From NCBI GenBank assembly GCA_964291445.2, contig OZ219863.1:496001-560000 (forward strand): DNA of 64,000 nt, given 5' to 3'. The position numbers and the translations under genes were made by a program. The notes beneath the pieces are model-generated. The model worked only from the letters and a program-made list of their open reading frames with translations, had not been told where the DNA came from and did no database searches. Positions 9,634 to 19,504 of this stretch are shown here, in pieces; position 1 is the first letter of the stretch, and each line of letters starts with the position of its first letter. The stretch is from JAPOXR01 sp964291445. GTDB lineage: Bacteria; Pseudomonadota; Alphaproteobacteria; Rhodobacterales; Rhodobacteraceae.

Positions 9634-10347
9634 ATGAAATTGCTGGTTGGCCTGGGTAATCCGGGGCAGAAACATGAACGCAACCGCCACAATATCGGTT
9701 TCATGGCGGTTGATCGCATCGCCGAGGAGCACGGGCTTGGCAACTGGCGGGGCCGGTTTTCCGGCCTGCTGGCCGAAGGCAGGATGGAAGGCTCGCCGGT
9801 CATGCTTCTGAAGCCGCAAGGCTACATGAACAATTCCGGCCAGTCGGTCGGGGAGGCGATGCGGTATTTTCGCCTGTCTCCCGGCGATGTGGCGGTGTTT
9901 CACGACGAACTTGACCTTGCGCCGGGCAAGGTGCGGGTCAAGGCGGGCGGTGGCCATGCCGGGCATAACGGCCTCAAATCCGTCCACCAACATATTGGTC
10001 CGGAATTTGTCCGCATCCGGCTCGGAATCGGACATCCCGGAGAGCGACACCTGGTCACCCCCTACGTGCTCTCCGACTTCTCCAGGCTCGACCGGGAGTG
10101 GCTGCCCGATCTCATCTCCGCCATCACCGAATGCGCACCCTGCCTGGCAGGCGGCGACATTGCCCACCTCCAGAATTGTCTCGGCAAGGCACGACGGCAA
10201 CCGGCACCGCAAGCAGGCCCCGATACCGACAGCAAGCGGCCACAAGCGCAAGCAGGCTCCGACCCTGGCAGCAAGCCGCCACCGCAACGGCAGGAGGGGG
10301 TATTTCAGTCTCTTCTCGGCAAGCTCCGGGACCGGATGTCGTCCTGA
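9634..10347 (+). CDS. pth: Peptidyl-tRNA hydrolase
   Basis: 237 residues. Pth frees tRNA from prematurely released peptidyl-tRNA. Visible are the N-terminal GLGNPG, the catalytic His in RHNIGF, the YMNNSG loop and the Asp in FHDELDLAPGKVR. The enzyme core is about 190 residues; the rest is a low-complexity Pro/Gln/Lys-rich extension containing two repeats of QAGPDTDSK/QAGSDPGSK type. Such tails are seen in other alphaproteobacterial Pth proteins. Confidence 0.95.
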   Translation: MKLLVGLGNPGQKHERNRHNIGFMAVDRIAEEHGLGNWRGRFSGLLAEGRMEGSPVMLLKPQGYMNNSGQSVGEAMRYFRLSPGDVAVFHDELDLAPGKVRVKAGGGHAGHNGLKSVHQHIGPEFVRIRLGIGHPGERHLVTPYVLSDFSRLDREWLPDLISAITECAPCLAGGDIAHLQNCLGKARRQPAPQAGPDTDSKRPQAQAGSDPGSKPPPQRQEGVFQSLLGKLRDRMSS

Positions 10348-10451
10348 ACTCGGATCGGGCCTCCACGCGATTTGACGAATTTGCCTTGCATCTGCATTCC
10401 ATGCCTGTGACATACCCGTCATCCCGGCAATGACCACACGGACCCGATATC

Positions 10452-10829
10452 GTGAAGATTGAAGACTCGCTCAATGTTTTCGGCGAACCGCTCGAGCCAT
10501 GCTCGCTCGACCCGGTGACCGGCTTCTTCCGCAATGGCTGCTGCGACACCTCGCCCGAGGATCGGGGCAGCCATACTGTCTGCGTCCAGATGACCGAGGA
10601 GTTCCTGGCATTTTCGCAGCAGGCGGGAAACGACCTCTCGACACCGCGGGAGGAATTCGGGTTTCCCGGTCTCAAGGGGGGCGATCAATGGTGCCTGTGC
10701 GCGGCGCGGTTCCTGCAGGCCTACCAGGAAGGCGCCGCACCCCGGGTGCGGATGCGCTCGACCCATGTGAAGGCGCTGGACATCGTGCCGATGGAATTCC
10801 TCATGGAGTACGCCTGCGACCTCCACTGA
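10452..10829 (+). CDS. DUF2237 family protein
   Basis: 125 residues with the diagnostic DUF2237 pattern: LNVFGEPLEPCS, TGFFRNGCCDT, HTVCVQMTEEFL, GDQWCLCAARFLQA and VKALDIVPMEFL. Its conserved cysteines suggest metal or redox chemistry, but the family has no assigned function. It starts at GTG 10452. The GATase/IMPase fusion begins 73 bases later on the same strand. Confidence 0.85.
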   Translation: MKIEDSLNVFGEPLEPCSLDPVTGFFRNGCCDTSPEDRGSHTVCVQMTEEFLAFSQQAGNDLSTPREEFGFPGLKGGDQWCLCAARFLQAYQEGAAPRVRMRSTHVKALDIVPMEFLMEYACDLH

Positions 10830-10902
10830 CATTGCCGGCCTCATGCATGCAGGCCAATGGGCCGAGCTTCCCGTCGGGCCGGGACCAACCCGGGAGCACC
10901 CG

Positions 10903-12438
10903 ATGAAGATCGCCATTCTCATTACCTGCAATGACGGGTCCGAATTCGCTGCCCGCCATCCGGATGATGGCGAGAAATTCATCTCCCTGCTGGCGCCAAT
11001 CCGCCCGGACTGGGAATTCGTCCCGATCCCGGCACGTGACGATGTCCTTCCCCGGCGCGCCGATGCGTATGACGGCTACATCATTTGCGGAAGTCCGGCC
11101 TCGGTGCACGACCCCCACGCCTGGGTCGAAAACCTGCTCCAATTCATCCGCAAGATCCACGAATTGCGGATCCCGGTATTTGGCTGCTGCTTCGGCCACC
11201 AGGCAATCGCCCTTGCGCTTGGTGGCAAGGTAGCGCCGAACCGCGCCGGCTGGTCGGTCGGAACCGAGTCCATGCGGATTGTCAGGCAGGATCCGTGGCT
11301 GCCGGCCGATTGCGACCAGATTGAACTCTATTCGGCCCACGAGGAGCAGGTCACCCTCCTGCCACCGGGAGGCCGCATTCTCGGCACCTGCCCGAACTGC
11401 CCGGCGGCCTCCCTTGCCATCGGCAACCACGTGTTTACCACCCAGTATCATCCCGAGATGACCCGCCCATTCGTCGAGGATCTCGTCGAGGAGATGAAGG
11501 ATGAACTTGGTGACCGGATCGATGCCGCACGCGCCATGGCCGGCCGCGCCGCCGAGGGCAGCAGATTTGCCGCCTGGATTGCCCGCTTCCTCGAATACGG
11601 CTCGGCCTGCCGCCATTCCTCGAGCGAGGACATTGCCGACCCGGTCGGCGAGCGCTACGAGGCGGCGCTGGACATTGCCCGTCTGGCCGGCGAGCGGGCC
11701 GTGCGATATTTCGGCAATCTCCAGGACCTCGCGGTCGAAAGCAAGGGGCCGGGCGATTTGGTGTCCGAGGCCGACCGGGATGTCGAGAGGCTGATCCGCG
11801 CGGAGATTGAGCGACGCTTTCCCGGCGATGGCGTCATCGGCGAGGAACTTGCCGGCAGGCCAGCCGAGACCTGCTTCAACTGGGTCATCGATCCGATTGA
11901 CGGCACCGCGAATTTCCTGCGGGGAATAGCGGCCTGGGTGGTGTCGATTGCCTGCATCCGCGACTCGAAGACCGTCATCGGCATCGTCCACGATCCGGTG
12001 CATGGCGAGACCTTCCATTGCCGGAGAATGCATGGCTCCCGGCTGAACTCCAGGCCATGCCAGGCAGGACAGGATGCCACGCTCTCGGGGGGCCGCATCG
12101 GCATCGGACGCTCGGGAAAATGCGGCAAGGCATCCACCTCCGCCCTCATGCAGCGGCTCATCGATGACGAGTTGCAATTCGTCCTCCTCGGATCCGGCGC
12201 CCTCGGGATTGCCCATGTTGCCGCCGGCCGCTCGCTCGGCTTCATCGAGGAATACCAGAACGCGTGGGATTGTCTCGCCAGCTTGCTGCTGGTCGAAGAG
12301 GCTGGCGGCATCGTATTCGAGCATGATGTGGACCAGCTGATTGCCGGGGGCGGTCGCATCGTGACATCGGCGCCCATGGTCTCCGAGCACATCCGGTCAA
12401 TCGCCGAACACGCCTTCGAGAAAAAATCCGACCCGTAG
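10903..12438 (+). CDS. Fusion of class I glutamine amidotransferase-like and inositol-monophosphatase-like domains
   Basis: 511 residues in two parts. Residues 1 to about 230 are a class I GATase-like domain with nucleophile Cys96 in GCCFGHQ and the His/Glu of TTQYHPEM. Residues from about 245 are an IMPase-family phosphatase with the metal motifs GEELAG, DPIDGTANF (Asp330-Phe338) and NAWDCLASLLLVEEAGG. Each domain retains its catalytic residues and the join is in one frame with no sign of frameshift. GATase domains of this stand-alone type hydrolyse gamma-glutamyl bonds; IMPase relatives remove phosphate from inositol phosphate, PAP or sugar phosphates. The joint substrate is unknown. ATG 10903 matches the conserved GATase start MKIAILITCN. 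Confidence 0.85.
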   Translation: MKIAILITCNDGSEFAARHPDDGEKFISLLAPIRPDWEFVPIPARDDVLPRRADAYDGYIICGSPASVHDPHAWVENLLQFIRKIHELRIPVFGCCFGHQAIALALGGKVAPNRAGWSVGTESMRIVRQDPWLPADCDQIELYSAHEEQVTLLPPGGRILGTCPNCPAASLAIGNHVFTTQYHPEMTRPFVEDLVEEMKDELGDRIDAARAMAGRAAEGSRFAAWIARFLEYGSACRHSSSEDIADPVGERYEAALDIARLAGERAVRYFGNLQDLAVESKGPGDLVSEADRDVERLIRAEIERRFPGDGVIGEELAGRPAETCFNWVIDPIDGTANFLRGIAAWVVSIACIRDSKTVIGIVHDPVHGETFHCRRMHGSRLNSRPCQAGQDATLSGGRIGIGRSGKCGKASTSALMQRLIDDELQFVLLGSGALGIAHVAAGRSLGFIEEYQNAWDCLASLLLVEEAGGIVFEHDVDQLIAGGGRIVTSAPMVSEHIRSIAEHAFEKKSDP

Positions 12439-13132
12439 CAGCACAACCGCACCCACCAATCGGGCCGGTCATCAGATCGGCGCCACCCGGACACCCCTCC
12501 GGCATGGCACCAGGGACACAGGCCACCATAATCTGCAACTCGGTCGAACGTCGACATTGACAAGCATAGACACCATGCCTCATAGCAAAAAGAAAAAGTT
12601 TCTCGGGAGCACGAGAATTGCGTACAGGCAAACACCCGCAAGGGGCGGCCAGCACGGCACGGTGCAGCCAGGCCGCGCAAGATCACCCGGCCCCCGCTGG
12701 CAGAGAATACTGCCGGAGGATCGGAACAACCGACCTGCGGCCAACCTCTCGTGGCAACAGCAGGGCAGCACTACCGGGTCACCCGTCTTCATGGCATGAA
12801 CAACCCCGCCCGTCCCGGCCCCGAACGCCACCCTCAATGCCACCTCCAGCCTCGAAGCGGCCAGCCATTCGGCCTCTCTACTTCCGGCACCCACCCACCG
12901 AAAAAATTGCTGAACAACCGCTTGTTGCCGGTTGCGCCAAGAATCACAACATGTATATGGACGCACAATATACGGTAGTGGGGGATACCGATGTCAGCCA
13001 GTATTGTTGCAGGCCGTACGTCCTTGCGGCTTCAGTTGCCGGACTCAACTCACTCCTCGCGCCACTCAGTTCTCCAACAGTGGCAGTCGCCGACCCGTCG
13101 GCACGCCTCCTGATCCAGCAGAAAATCTGAAC
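12439..13132. other. 694-base intergenic region
   Basis: No gene is supported here. It contains an A-rich patch (about 12585-12600) and a possible promoter for the downstream Calx-beta gene: TTGCGC (12932-12937), a 16-base spacer and TATATG (12954-12959). Reading frames through it lack recognisable protein sequence. Confidence 0.4.
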
Positions 13133-16100
13133 ATGTCCAGAATACTCAAGCTGCTCACGACCCTGTGCAGGCAAGGCACCGTGCTGGCAATCATGGCCCT
13201 GTCAACATCAGCCTTGGCAACAGACGCCAAGGCAAACGCCTGGGCCCCTCCGGCGACAGCCTATGTTAAGTTCAATTCTGATTCCGGTAGAGAAAGTTCG
13301 AGAGCCAAGATCCCGGTGAGGCATCTCGCTAAAGATAAATTCATGGCCACGTTTGAAAGCAAGAAGGGCCACGACAGCAACGTCTATTGCAACCACAGGG
13401 CATGGATCGTTGACTGGGAAGTCACTGTCGACACAGGTGATGATGTGAGCCACAACAAACCAATCGAAATAACAAAACTTAGTGAGGAGAACGGGAAACA
13501 CTTTGTCCCAGTCATGCTTTGCAAAAAAGGCATTGGGAATACCTTCAAGGTCATTTGGACCGCGAAGTCAGACACGAAATTTAACTCAAATGCCGACAAT
13601 TGCCCGACACCGACCTCCTGCTATACGGAGGTCACCATCGGTAAGGAAAACCCGCCGGTCGCCACTTTGGTGCTCAAGCCAACAACCATCGACGAGAGTG
13701 GAAGCAGGAACACCTCCACCGTCACCGCCACCTTGGGCAAGGCCGCAAGTGTCGATGTCATCCTCGAAGTCTCCGCGGCGCCGGAATCTCCGGCCGTGAA
13801 TGACGATTTCACGCTCAGCCAGCACACCACCCTGACCATCCCCGCTGGCTCCAAAGCCAGCGCCGGCACCGTGACCATCACGGCTGAGGACAACTCGGTG
13901 GATGCTCCAGACAAGACCATCACTGTTTCTGCCACCGCCATTGTCGCAGGAGTTGAGGACCCGAAAAGCACGACCCTTACAATCAACGATGACGATCCGC
14001 CACCGGGCGCCCCGGTCGTTCAGTTCGCCTCTGCATCCTCGAGTGCGGCCGAGAATGCCGGCACGCACATTGTGACTGTGAACCTCTCACCGGCCGCACC
14101 TTCTGGTGGCCTCACATTTGGGTATTCCGTCAGCGGCACCGCAACCGCCGGCAGCGGAAACGACTTCACCATCCAGAACTCGGGCACACTGTCAGTGGGC
14201 GCCAACGCCACGACGGTGGAGGTCCCGGTTGTCATCAATGACGACAGTGCTGTCGAGAGTTCCGAGACCGTCGTCCTGACCCTGAACGGAGGCACCGGTT
14301 ACACGGTCGGCAGCACGAGCGTCCATACGCTGACCATCGCGGACAATGACGATCCGCCGCCGAGCGCGCCGGTCGTTCAGTTCGCCTCTGCATCCTCGAG
14401 CGCCTCCGAGGACGACGGCACACACAATGTGACGGTAAACCTCAGCACGGCCGCACCTTCTGGCGGCTTCAAGCTCGGCTATTCCGTCAGCGGCACCGCA
14501 ACCGCCGGCAGCGGAAACGACTTCACCATCCAGAACTCGGGCACACTTTCGGTCTCGGCCGGCGACATCACCGCCACCATTCCGGTTGCAATCAGAGACG
14601 ACAGCACGAACGAGTCTGCCGAGACCGTCGTCCTGACCCTGAACGGAGGCACCGGTTACACGGTCGGCAGCACGAGCGTCCATACGCTGACGATTACCGA
14701 TAATGACGGCACCGCTGCTCAGGCAATCCTGTCGCTCACCGGCCCTGCAGACGCCAATGAAGGCAACTCGGGCACGTCTGACAAGCACTTCACGGTTAGT
14801 CTGTCAGGGACGCCATCGAAATCCGTGTCTTGGCAGCTCTGCTTTGCTGGCACCGCGACCATCGACGCCTCGGCCAGCGGAACCATTCCGGCTAGCGCTG
14901 ACTACCAGCCTATTTTCGGCCAGGCACCCATAGACCTTAGCGGCAGGGATCCATTGTGTACGGATCGGGTCTTCAGGACACAGGGCTCCCTCACGAACAC
15001 TGGCCTGGGAATCCGGATAAAGGGTGACACCGATTCCGAGTCTGACGAGACGGTGATAGCGACGCTGAGGATTGATACCGGGCCTGACGACGTCGTTCTG
15101 GGGACGTCAAAGGTGACGTATACGATCCTCGACGACGATGGCACATTGCAGTCGCAGCCCGTGATCACGATCAACGGTGGCAATGCGGTCACCGAGGGCA
15201 CGGCGGCGAGTTTTACCGTGAATGCCAGCCCGGCGCCGAGTGCAAGTCTGGAGGTGAACCTGAATGTCTCGGAGGAGACGGGCGGTGGCCAGGATTACGT
15301 GGCCTCGGATGATGAAGGGGGCGCGACGGTTACCATCAACGCCGGATCGAGCACGGCAACCTTTACCGTGGACACCGTTGCCGACAGCACTGACGAGCCA
15401 AATGGCCAAGTGATGGTGGCGGTGGATACCGGAACTGGCTATTCGGTTGGGAGCACGTCGTCGTCGGCTTCGGTGACGGTGAATGACGATGATGGACCGC
15501 CGCCGGCAAGGTCATCCCTTGACGGGGTTCGTTCGTTTTCGATCGATGATGCGACCGCGATGGAAAAGGATGGGACGATCAATTTCACGGTCCGCCTCAG
15601 TGCGGCGACGCAAGGCAACAGCCAGGCCAGTGTCCGGGTGGCGACGCGGGATGTCACGGCGGTCAGCGGCCTGGATTATCAATCCCTGGACACGCTGGTG
15701 GTCTTCCAGGCAGGCGAGACCGCGAAGGTGGTCAAGATCGTACTGGTTAATGATGCCCATAACGAGGGGGCCGAAACCTTCGAGGTGGTCCTGTCCAATG
15801 CGAGCAACGCCGTCATTGGTGATGGCGTTGCCACCGGCACCATCAATAATGCCGATTATGTTCCGCAATCGGAATTGGCACATTTCGGCCGGTCGGTTGC
15901 AAACCACGTTCTGGAAGGCGTGATCGACCGCATCAGCAGTCCACGTTCGCCGGGGGCCTCGGCGAGGATTGCCGGTAATGTTGTTGGGAAGGCAGACAGG
16001 GCCCCGGACCCCGACTGCCCCGGCTGCGGCGTTCTGTCGACCGACAAGAGGGTCGAGAAATTTGATCGTGAGGAGATTCTGACCGACAGCAGTTTTGTCC

Positions 16101-17260
16101 TCAATGGCCAGGATGATTCCAGCCATAGCCCGGCATTCTGGGGCCGGGGCACCCGTTCGTATTTCAGGGACAAGCCGGGCAATTTGTCGGTAGATGGCGA
16201 GGTAACCTCCTTCATGCTTGGTGCCGATCTTGGCTGGAGCGAAAGGAAAATCATCGGTCTGGCGCTCATCCGGAGTTCGGGCAAGATCGACCATATGGAA
16301 AAGCCGGGGGCCGAGGATCCCAATACCGGCATGACCAAACTGAACCTGACGGCGCTGGTTCCCTATGCCGGGTGGAAGATCAATGACAGCATCGATATCT
16401 GGGGGGCGCTTGGGCATGGCAATGGCAAGATGGAACTCGACCTGAATGCCGGTGACACCAGCGAAATGATCAAGACCGGTTTCGACTGGACCATGGCCGC
16501 CGCCGGGTTGCGTGGCGACGTGGTACGGCCCGGCCCGGATGGTGGTCCCCGATTGACGGCACTGCTCGATGGTTACCGGGTCAGGACTTCGTCGAAGGAA
16601 ACGGAAGGTCTCGCGGCATCAAAAGCCAGCGTGACCCGCCTCAGGGCCGGTCTCGAGGCAAGTTGGGAGATGCAGCTTGAAGATGGATCCATCCTCATCC
16701 CGCGCATGGAAACCAATCTGATCCAGGAGACCGGGGATGTCGGGTCCGGTTTCGGGCTGGAACTGGTTGGCGGTCTTTCCTGGTCCGACCCGGATACCGG
16801 GCTGGCCATCGACCTGTCGGCACGGAGACTTCGCTCCCATGATTCACCCGGAAGGAAGGATCACGGTTATTCGATGGCACTGGTCTACGATCCCAACCCG
16901 GAAAGCGAACGCGGCCTGTCGGTTAGCATGCGCCAGGACAGGGGTAATTCCGAGAGCACAATGAACGGACTCCTGACATCCGGATTGCCCGAAACGGCTG
17001 CCGAGGACAGCATTTCCTCGCAATGGACGACCGAGCTTGCCTATGGGTTCCCGGTGATCGATGGATCCTTTACCGGAAGCCCGCATGCCGGAATCGAAGA
17101 GACGGACGACTACCGTGACTACAAGGTCGGCTGGAGGCTGACACCGGCAGGTCCGCAGGCGCCTGACCTGTCCTTCGACATCAATGCGGCAAGGCGGGAG
17201 AGACTCCTGTCGAATTCCGCCGACCACCGCCTGGGAGTCGGCCTGGTTGCCGAATGGTGA
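13133..17260 (+). CDS. Secreted Calx-beta repeat protein with C-terminal autotransporter-like barrel
   Basis: 1375 residues from ATG 13133, chosen because a Sec signal peptide starts there (MSRILKLLTTLCRQG..., cleavage near STSALA). Order: signal peptide; a Cys-containing N-terminal domain to about residue 165; about six Calx-beta modules (to about 900), each closing with a DNDD/DDD calcium-type loop; then a linker and about 400 residues of alternating amphipathic strands ending in Trp, as expected for an outer-membrane beta-barrel. Modules two and three are nearly identical. Calx-beta repeats bind calcium and occur in adhesins, so a surface adhesin is likely. It is flanked by gene-poor spacers and has no dedicated secretion genes beside it, consistent with self-export (type V). 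Confidence 0.8.
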   Translation: MSRILKLLTTLCRQGTVLAIMALSTSALATDAKANAWAPPATAYVKFNSDSGRESSRAKIPVRHLAKDKFMATFESKKGHDSNVYCNHRAWIVDWEVTVDTGDDVSHNKPIEITKLSEENGKHFVPVMLCKKGIGNTFKVIWTAKSDTKFNSNADNCPTPTSCYTEVTIGKENPPVATLVLKPTTIDESGSRNTSTVTATLGKAASVDVILEVSAAPESPAVNDDFTLSQHTTLTIPAGSKASAGTVTITAEDNSVDAPDKTITVSATAIVAGVEDPKSTTLTINDDDPPPGAPVVQFASASSSAAENAGTHIVTVNLSPAAPSGGLTFGYSVSGTATAGSGNDFTIQNSGTLSVGANATTVEVPVVINDDSAVESSETVVLTLNGGTGYTVGSTSVHTLTIADNDDPPPSAPVVQFASASSSASEDDGTHNVTVNLSTAAPSGGFKLGYSVSGTATAGSGNDFTIQNSGTLSVSAGDITATIPVAIRDDSTNESAETVVLTLNGGTGYTVGSTSVHTLTITDNDGTAAQAILSLTGPADANEGNSGTSDKHFTVSLSGTPSKSVSWQLCFAGTATIDASASGTIPASADYQPIFGQAPIDLSGRDPLCTDRVFRTQGSLTNTGLGIRIKGDTDSESDETVIATLRIDTGPDDVVLGTSKVTYTILDDDGTLQSQPVITINGGNAVTEGTAASFTVNASPAPSASLEVNLNVSEETGGGQDYVASDDEGGATVTINAGSSTATFTVDTVADSTDEPNGQVMVAVDTGTGYSVGSTSSSASVTVNDDDGPPPARSSLDGVRSFSIDDATAMEKDGTINFTVRLSAATQGNSQASVRVATRDVTAVSGLDYQSLDTLVVFQAGETAKVVKIVLVNDAHNEGAETFEVVLSNASNAVIGDGVATGTINNADYVPQSELAHFGRSVANHVLEGVIDRISSPRSPGASARIAGNVVGKADRAPDPDCPGCGVLSTDKRVEKFDREEILTDSSFVLNGQDDSSHSPAFWGRGTRSYFRDKPGNLSVDGEVTSFMLGADLGWSERKIIGLALIRSSGKIDHMEKPGAEDPNTGMTKLNLTALVPYAGWKINDSIDIWGALGHGNGKMELDLNAGDTSEMIKTGFDWTMAAAGLRGDVVRPGPDGGPRLTALLDGYRVRTSSKETEGLAASKASVTRLRAGLEASWEMQLEDGSILIPRMETNLIQETGDVGSGFGLELVGGLSWSDPDTGLAIDLSARRLRSHDSPGRKDHGYSMALVYDPNPESERGLSVSMRQDRGNSESTMNGLLTSGLPETAAEDSISSQWTTELAYGFPVIDGSFTGSPHAGIEETDDYRDYKVGWRLTPAGPQAPDLSFDINAARRERLLSNSADHRLGVGLVAEW
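13991..14704 (+). repeat. Two tandem 357-bp near-identical Calx-beta units
   Basis: Copies 13991-14347 and 14348-14704 both begin at GACGATCCGCC or close to it and encode 119 residues each. Long stretches (such as the codons for GYSVSGTATAGSGNDF and LNGGTGYTVGSTSVHTLTI) are the same at DNA level, so the duplication is recent or kept uniform by gene conversion. Confidence 0.9.
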
Positions 17261-17664
17261 TTGGCATGGACTGTCGTTTGACCACTGCAGGACACAGGTA
17301 AGAATCGTCGGCCTGGGGCCGCCATGTGGTGGCCTCTCCGTGCGTGGTCCGGAGTAGTCACCGGGATCCCGATTTTTCGACGGCGGGCAGGATTTGCCGG
17401 CAGTTTACGGGCCGCGCTCCTCTGACAGCCGCCCGTGGCGCGGTCTTGATCCCTGGTTGAGTGCGAACTGGAATTCTGCCGCTTCGTCAGGCCCGGCCGC
17501 CGCCCAGCCAGACTGCCGGTATCGAGAGACATTCGCCGTGCATCCGCATTGCTGCCCACGGGCGGGCGCCGGCAAATGACCGGGGAAAACCGATCCGGTT
17601 CTTGGCATTTGCCGTGCGCAGGACGGGCGCGGGCGGTGACTTCCGGTTTGGTGCGGCCTGTCTC
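17261..17664. other. 404-base convergent intergenic region
   Basis: It lies between the ends of the Calx-beta gene and the aminotransferase pseudogene. GC-rich; no gene, RNA or convincing terminator with a T-run is seen. Confidence 0.4.
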
Positions 17665-19019
17665 TCAGTTGGCGGAAAGCCCTGCGTCGATTGCCTCGAT
17701 GATCCGTCCGGCTTCATCCTCGGACAGCAGCAGCGGCGGCGACATGAGGATGTTCGGGCCCGAGATCCTGACCATCACCCCGGCATCGTAGATGCTGCGG
17801 TGAATCGCATCGACCTTGGCCTTCGGGGGCGGTGCGCCTGTCGACCGGTCCGAGGTCAGTTCCATGGCCAGCATCAACCCTCTCCCGCCCCGGACGTCTC
17901 CGATGATGTCGTGCCTCCCCTGCAATTCCAGCAGGCTGCGGTAGAGCTGCTTGCCGCGCCTGGCGGCCTTCTCGGCAACGTTCAGCCGCTGCATTTCCGC
18001 CAGGCAGGCAATGCCGGCGGCGGCGCCAACCGGATGACCCGAATAGGTGTAGCCATGTCCGATGAAACTGTCCGGTCCGGGCTCCGCTTCGAAGGCCTCG
18101 CCGATGTCATGCGACAGCAATGCGGCGCCGAACGGGAAATACCCGTTGGTGATTGCCTTGGCGATGGTCATGATGTCCGGCCTGACTCCCCACAGCCGGG
18201 AGCCCGACCAGGAACCGGTTCGGCCAAAGCCGGTGATCACCTCGTCGGCAATCAGCAGCACGCCATGCTTGCGGCAAATCCTGGCCACTTCCGGCATGAA
18301 TGATCTCATGTGGAACGATGACCCCGCCGGCACCGAGCACCGGCTCCATGATGAAGGCGGCGATGGTCGAGGGGCGCTGGAATTCGATCTCGCTCTCCAG
18401 GGCCTTGGCGCAGAGCCGCGCCAGTTTTTCCGGATCGGACTCGCCGAACGGGTTCTTGTAGGTATTTGGTGCCGGGATGTGAAAACAGCCGGGCAAGAGC
18501 GGTTCGTACTGCTCCCGGAACCTGACATTGCCATTCACGCTGGCGCCGCCGAAATGCGTGCCGTGATAGCCGCTGCGCAGGCTGATGAACTTGGTACGGC
18601 CGGCCTCTCCCCTGACGCGGTGGTACTGCCTGGCGAGGCGGAGGGCAGTCTCGACGCTGTCCGACCCGCCGGAGGTGAAGAAGACGCGGCCCATCCCCTC
18701 CACGGAGAAGAACTCGGTCAGCAGGTAGGCCAGTCTCGATTGCCCGGTCATTGCTGGTTCCACGAAACGCCGAGTAATAGGGGAGCCGGGCCAACTGGTC
18801 GGTGATTGCCTGCTTGACCGGCTCGCAGGAGAAACCGAGATTGACGTTCCACAACCCACCGACCGCATCGATCACCTCCTTGCCGTCGATATCCCTGATC
18901 AAATTTCCCGATGCGCTGACAATGATGGCTGGCGGGTTGTCGATGCTCTCGGCCGGGATGCCCATGGGCTGCCAGAATTGCCGAGCGTTGTTTTCCTTCA
19001 GGAAATTCGAATCAAGCAT
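17665..19019 (-). pseudogene. Class III (omega) aminotransferase with two frameshifts
   Basis: Three frames together give one full-length PLP aminotransferase of about 450 residues. Frame one runs from ATG 19019 (MLDSNFLKENNARQFWQPMG, with GGGAGC upstream) to LPYYSAFRGTSNDRAI. Frame two runs from about 18734 (AYLLTEFF...FFTSGGSDSVETALRLA) to about 18305 (GAGGVIVPHE). Frame three (FMPEVARICRKHGVLLIADEV, then the PLP lysine in TIAKAITNGYFPFGAA) runs to 17665. Each break is explained by one extra A directly after a GAG codon on the coding strand (plus-strand T at 18734 and 18304). Relatives act on beta-alanine, taurine, GABA or similar amines. Whether the breaks are real or sequencing errors cannot be decided here. 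Confidence 0.85.
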
Positions 19020-19504
19020 CGTTTTGCTCCCGGTTTGGCCATGTTCGTCACCATCTGAGTCTCCGCCTGTTATCGGTGTGCGCGGCCAAAAACAACATGC
19101 CGCGCAGTGGGGCCATGGCTGCTGGTTGCCTGCATGCAGGATATGATGCCGGAGATGGCTGGAGGCATGCTCTTCGTGATCTCGAACTCGACATTGCGGC
19201 CTGGGTCTCTCCGCCGGGCCTTGCCGTGTGGAGTCATCCGGCGGCGTATGGCGGGGGCAGTGGATCATCGATCAGCATCCTCTGCGGAGTCTTCGGCAGC
19301 ATCGTGGATCAGCGGATATGCTGCATCTTGCCCGTTCGAATCGCCGGGCCGGCGGCATGGTCATGTCTGGCAATCCCTGCCGGAGTTGCAGTCAAAAACG
19401 ATATTGGCTACGATTTCAGCATGTATTTGGTAAAATCATGCTCACAGTGAGCGGATCGCCGGGCCGATTGTGAAGGCCCGGCAGATCAGGGGGGGACATA
19501 CGTC
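19020..19504. other. 485-base divergent intergenic region
   Basis: It separates the aminotransferase pseudogene (minus) from the sugar ABC operon (plus). Apart from the candidate promoter at 19386-19414 and a GGGGGGG Shine-Dalgarno near 19491, no feature is recognised. Confidence 0.4.
19386..19414 (+). promoter_or_regulatory. Candidate sigma-70 promoter of the sugar ABC operon
   Basis: TTGCAG (19386-19391), a 17-base spacer and TACGAT (19409-19414) occur 90 bases before the binding-protein start, in locally AT-richer sequence. Confidence 0.4.

Noticed and set aside
10801..12390. A 529-codon minus-strand frame opposite the GATase/IMPase fusion
   Set aside because: Antisense shadow of a gene with intact catalytic motifs; no recognisable protein.
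12618..13130. A 170-codon frame before the Calx-beta gene
   Set aside because: Pro/Arg/Ser-rich translation typical of non-coding GC-rich DNA; no motif.
13991..14704. Direct repeats considered as a CRISPR array
   Set aside because: The repeats are 357 bp, contiguous and encode protein modules; there are no short repeats with unique spacers or cas genes.
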